Assembly: GCA_963969495.1 (NCBI GenBank)
Contig: OZ018326.1
Span: 4,004,444-4,068,443 of the forward strand
Direction of reading: 5' to 3'
DNA: 64,000 nucleotides
From: Ceratothoa steindachneri
Taxonomy: Eukaryota > Arthropoda > Malacostraca > Isopoda > Cymothoidae
Shown here piece after piece: positions 60,483 through 64,000 of the stretch (position 1 is the stretch's first letter; every line of letters begins with the position of its first letter). The translations under genes were made by a program, and so were the position numbers. The notes under the pieces are model-generated. The model was not told where the DNA came from. It saw only the letters and a program-made list of their open reading frames with translations, and did no database searches.

Positions 60483-62497
60483 CTTCAGTAGTTATGCTTA
60501 TTAAGAGCAAAGAACAGGACTGCAATGTCTCCATTATAGTTGTGGAACAGCTGCAGGTTATTTGTCTTGATAGAAAGAAGAAACATAAAGACGAGATAAC
60601 AATGATTCCCAACTGACATCCAGAAGGTAGCCGTTTTCCCCAGGTGACCCTTGCGCACCTTCTCCTTAGAGTTTCAGTCCCTTTCCATGAGGATAATTAT
60701 GGACGGGTCGTGAATAGCATCTTCCAGATGCTTTCGATTACATAACTGTATCAAGTTGAGGAGTGCAGCAGGATCGGCTATAGGTACATTCTCTTCTTTA
60801 ATGAAATGTTCCATAAGCAGCATTTACATTGCCTTGCACATAGTTTTTAGACAAAAGAGGGACTTGGCATAGGCTTTCCCACTCAGAACACCTTTCAGTG
60901 AGCCGCTTGTTAGCAGTCTAGCCTCTAATAGGATCTATGTGTACCTAGAGCCACGCATTTTGTGATTTGTTGTCATCCCTATATAATTTATTGATGTGTG
61001 AAAGGGCTCAATAGTGACCACATGATAGGCAAACTCGTCTGGCCATCTCTAGATGATGGGCTGGGCTTTCATACATACAGCCAAGACAAATGTTTGACGA
61101 CCCACCTTTGCCCCACTTCAACTGTAGCTGATTTGGTTGCTCCAGTACCTCATGTACGACTGCATTGTCAGTGATTGGTTGATGTATGGGAGTGAAATAA
61201 TCCACTCTTGATTTCTTGTAAGAAATAGTTTCAATTGCTGAGACAAAGCTTCCCAGTCCTGGCATGGACTGCGTGCCGCCACTTCCGATATATCTGCAAA
61301 AAAGCCACACGTAATACAGTTGCATCATTTTCAGCAGGGGGTGTGAAGGATGCATTTTGTGTAGATGTCGGGCCTATGCGGGTGAAGTAGAGGGGTGGGA
61401 AAGTTTCTGATGTATCAAAACGTGTATACTTGAATGCTTGGTGTTGTCGATAAGAGTCAGTGTTCGCATGTGTGTGCTTTCAAAATCAGGCTTGACCTTC
61501 TGCACCATTATGCCTCCAGGACTGTTGACAATGTTACTGCCGTACACATTTGTTGTAGTTTTGTTCAAATTGTCCCATTTACAATGAAACACAACGTTTC
61601 CATCTCCATTCAAGATCTGCGGTGTGAGATAGGTTGAGACGTCATCCATAGCTTTGGTCTGGGCAGTTTCCATCTCTAAGGGAAAATTATAGGTCTCTGA
61701 ATGGCCAATCTGTTTAGAATGGTGGTCAACTGCTTGCTTCAAAACAAGTGCCTTACAGTGACACAAGGGAGTATATGTTTAGGCAGCTTCCATTCTCCAT
61801 CTAACACCACACGGCAGAGATCTTGACTAATGGAAAATACCTGCCACTTAGTCGTCTCACTTGTCTCTGCGTTCTCTTTGCCAGCCATGACAATGCTGAG
61901 GAAGGGGACGAGGTTTCGAGATAGAATTTCTTCAGAACTTAGCTCCATGTCATTGGCTGTTGGCGGGCAGGGGATGTTTTTTGAATCTTTATATGTTTGT
62001 AGAATGAGGTATCGAGGAAGAAATGCAACATCTTAATATCTATTTGTGCTTCTGAGGTCATAGGCCTCGGTAAGAGTGTGTACAACAGTGATGTTTGAGC
62101 TGTAGACCAACTAAAATGAAACAGAACCACCTTTATCTATGTCGACTTTTGTGAAGCTGAGGAGGTTAGTTAATGGGTGTTTCTGAAGACGATTCAGCAA
62201 TTTCTCCAACCTATAGTTTGAGTCCTCATAACTACTCCGTCTCAGTTCTTCAATATATAGTAACCGCAGTGAAGACAATTGTAGCACATCATTTTTCTCG
62301 ACAATTTTAGCCTTAACATGATCCAGTATGGTGTCAAAAACCTTCTCATGGGCAGCTGCAAAACGTATCTGCTCAGAATCTTGGGGTTCTTCAGCTCTGT
62401 GAATCCCGCAATCGTAGTTGTAGAATGATGTGCGAAACAATTTTAAACATGATGGATGATGCTTGGACTCAATGGCAAATAGATCTTTGTCTTTCAC
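60483..62497 (-). other. Exon 1 of the large pseudogene
   Basis: About 2 kb. It starts in a Cys/His-containing block (HHPSCLKLF, YNYDCGIH) and runs through SFTKVDIDKGG, KQVFSIS-type residues, WKLPKHILPCVTVRHLF and SVSAIET-like blocks. After a region with multiple stops (60960-60500) it ends ...NLQLFHNYN-type, then HNY, a stop, and AG before the donor GTTTGT (60482 downward). In-frame stops replace W (TAG) and Q (TAA) codons near 62112 and 62052. One base is lost near 61710. Confidence 0.75.
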
Positions 62498-63377
62498 TTG
62501 ACGATGTGGTTGATGACTGTATCAGGATGAGGTCAAATGGCAGCCACGTGCCCTCCTGTAACCACGTGGATCCGGAGATCACCGAATGAAGCTGGTGAAA
62601 GCATGGAAACCTAGGCAAGGAGGCGGCTGATACTATTATCAGTCGCCACAGCTGTATTTGCCTAAGGACCAATCTTATCTCCCCCCCCCCCCTCCTCACA
62701 GAGCCACCTCTCCGCGAGCAGTCGGGCCTTTGTGCTCAAAGATTTGAATCCGTTGGACATTCCAACGAGCGTTATTAAAATTCCCCCTTCCCCCGAAGGC
62801 ATCACCGACTTTTATTCAAGATCACGCGCGCCTCCTCTTCAAAACTGATATAACGCTTCGACTAAGTTTAGAGAGCAGCACTGTTAGACTTCCACTTACG
62901 TAGACGAAAGAGCTAAAGGATGCTTTCCCCCCTTCCTCCTCTAGCGTCGATTTCGTTTCAAGTGATGCTAAATCGATCCGTGAATCTGCCTTAGTCAATG
63001 GGCAAGCTTTGACTTCAGTGAACTCTGCCCTAGTCAATCGGCAAGGACTGACAAGGCTTTCCAACTCTGAAGACCACTAGTGCTCCGTTGTATGAAACCA
63101 GAGGTAAACCAACTTCTCCCGTCGCATTCACCGTACCCCAACTGGCCCATTTTTGGCAACGAGCACATAAAGTATTAGTAACTGTTGCCAACTGCAGATT
63201 AAACTCAAATCTGGCTTGTCCAATTGTTCCATTATTTGTGTAAATGCCCCAGTTTAAAATCCCACTTTAAATCACCAACTGTATCTGACCTCTTTAATCC
63301 CTTAATTAAACTACCTGATCGCGTGTAGATCTTTAACACCGTCATGGCGACCATTCCATTTAAACCCAATTTCTATG

Positions 63378-63380
<3 letters not shown>
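62498..63380. other. GC-mixed block, possible LTR body truncating the pseudogene
   Basis: The recognisable pseudogene stops at 62497, and the composition changes to GC-richer with a run of Cs (about 62680-62692). No more of the gene's N-terminus is visible. With the ACGACA end at 63721 this could be a third LTR-like insertion of about 1.2 kb, but no start can be fixed. The 62822-63064 minus-strand frame has no motif. Confidence 0.3.
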
Positions 63381-63451
<71 letters not shown>

Positions 63452-63463
63452 TATATATATATA
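63381..63463. repeat. (TA)n microsatellite
   Basis: About 40 units with one G interruption near 63451. Confidence 0.96.
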
Positions 63464-64000
63464 CATCCCTTTATTGTTAGTAAAGTTATATTTTCGTCAT
63501 TTTCTTTCTTTTGCAACCCCAACGCGTACCAGCTATCTGTTAATCTTTGACCAATTTGCCGACTGAAATATTTGTTTAAAAAGACCCCGCAAAGCAATAA
63601 TAAACCATCCTCATTGGACTCCTAACAATTTCTCCTCTTACTATCGGTCTTCAACCTACTCTGGGCCAAGCCCCAAAGTACCTAGGTTTATATAAATATA
63701 TATTCTGGCCATTCCACGACATATACTTTTATATACTTTACTCTATAATAAAATCTAGTGAGCGGGTGTGTCAGGGTCTTTAAAAGGTCTTTGGAGATAT
63801 TTTTTAAAGGCAACCCATTAACTTTATTGTAGTTTACAAAGCTGAGTACCGTTTGAGTTGCAAAGACAAAACGAAACAGGAAACAACCCTGCCCTATTTA
63901 TTTTTCGCTTACTGTTTGTATGTGTTTGGACCGACAACCTTTAATAGGAAAATTTTGTGATGCGACAGAATTTCCCCACGGTCACTCTAATCCCTTTTGG
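63464..64000. other. LTR-like end and unassigned flank
   Basis: attccacgaca ends at 63721 and resembles the LTR ends at 42204, 50613, 55964 and 60343. The remaining 280 bases show no gene or repeat. Confidence 0.3.

Larger units (their letters stand above)
52070..62497 (-). pseudogene. Five-exon pseudogene of a very large unnamed protein family
   Basis: Exons on the minus strand: 62497-60483, 54818-54646, 54486-54023, 53773-53196 and 52930-52070. All four introns have GT-AG ends and keep frame. I recall similar uncharacterised multi-copy proteins of over 1000 residues from corals, molluscs and other invertebrates, but cannot name a family. N-terminal blocks: DLFAIESKHHPSC (His/Cys-rich) and TDKGG-like VDIDKGG. 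Middle: NVVFHCKWDNLNKTTTNVYG and SRVDYFTPIHQPITDN. The last exon has EEMDTKVVLYLHH and NAVFRTPDTDIFMNLL, resembling the acidic DTD motifs of PIN/FEN-like nucleases, then an acidic C-terminus. Stops (for example after GGSVSF, STNRY, EISDKD, KATMLR, YLDTG and LTSK) and frameshifts (near 61700 and in exon 4) make it a pseudogene. The N-terminus is missing upstream of 62497. Confidence 0.8.

Overview
This is a eukaryotic, AT-rich, repeat-dense intergenic window. The DNA has long pure (TA)n tracts, GT-AG introns and many decayed transposons, with almost no intact host coding sequence. The mix of Tc1/mariner relatives, Penelope-like elements, R1/jockey-type LINEs with RNase H, a piggyBac and Ty3/Gypsy elements fits an invertebrate. 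I lean towards an arthropod, possibly a copepod such as a sea louse, from the style of the mariner and LINE proteins. That is inference, not something the sequence proves.

Layout. 0-8 kb: a decayed Penelope-like element (PLE, minus), a mariner-like transposase with a 305-bp internal duplication (plus), and a Gypsy element (minus, about 4.5-7.9 kb) whose interior is broken up by AT-rich DNA carrying a hammerhead-ribozyme-like motif. 9-12 kb: two (TA)n tracts, a possible SINE head, one credible host exon (10260-10637) ending in a PDZ-type C-terminus, and a second mariner relative (minus). 12-28 kb: AT-rich DNA with LINE fragments, a tRNA-like segment, a dispersed repeat of about 0.5 kb in two copies, and an inverted pair of PLE GIY-YIG fragments forming a long palindrome. 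28.0-32.3 kb: a GC-rich LINE with endonuclease, part of the reverse transcriptase and RNase H. 32-46 kb: mostly empty AT-rich DNA, a dimeric minisatellite at 38.6-39.1 kb and a probable solo LTR at 41.2-42.2 kb. 46.6-49.15 kb: a piggyBac with both terminal repeats and TTAA target duplications. 49.6-50.6 kb: another probable solo LTR.

52.07-62.5 kb holds the most gene-like object: a five-exon minus-strand pseudogene of a very large protein I cannot name. Its introns have canonical splice sites and its last exon carries a PIN/FEN-like DTD motif. Its first intron contains a whole Gypsy-type element (54876-60343), in the opposite orientation, with two LTRs of about 1.09 kb.

Two threads join the features. 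First, both Gypsy copies show protease followed closely by integrase-type sequence with no reverse transcriptase between. This could be shared deletion, or the Gmr1-like order PR-IN-RT. Second, (TA)n tracts lie next to or inside several elements, including PLE 3' ends. All coordinates of decayed elements are approximate to tens of bases, and no database search was run.
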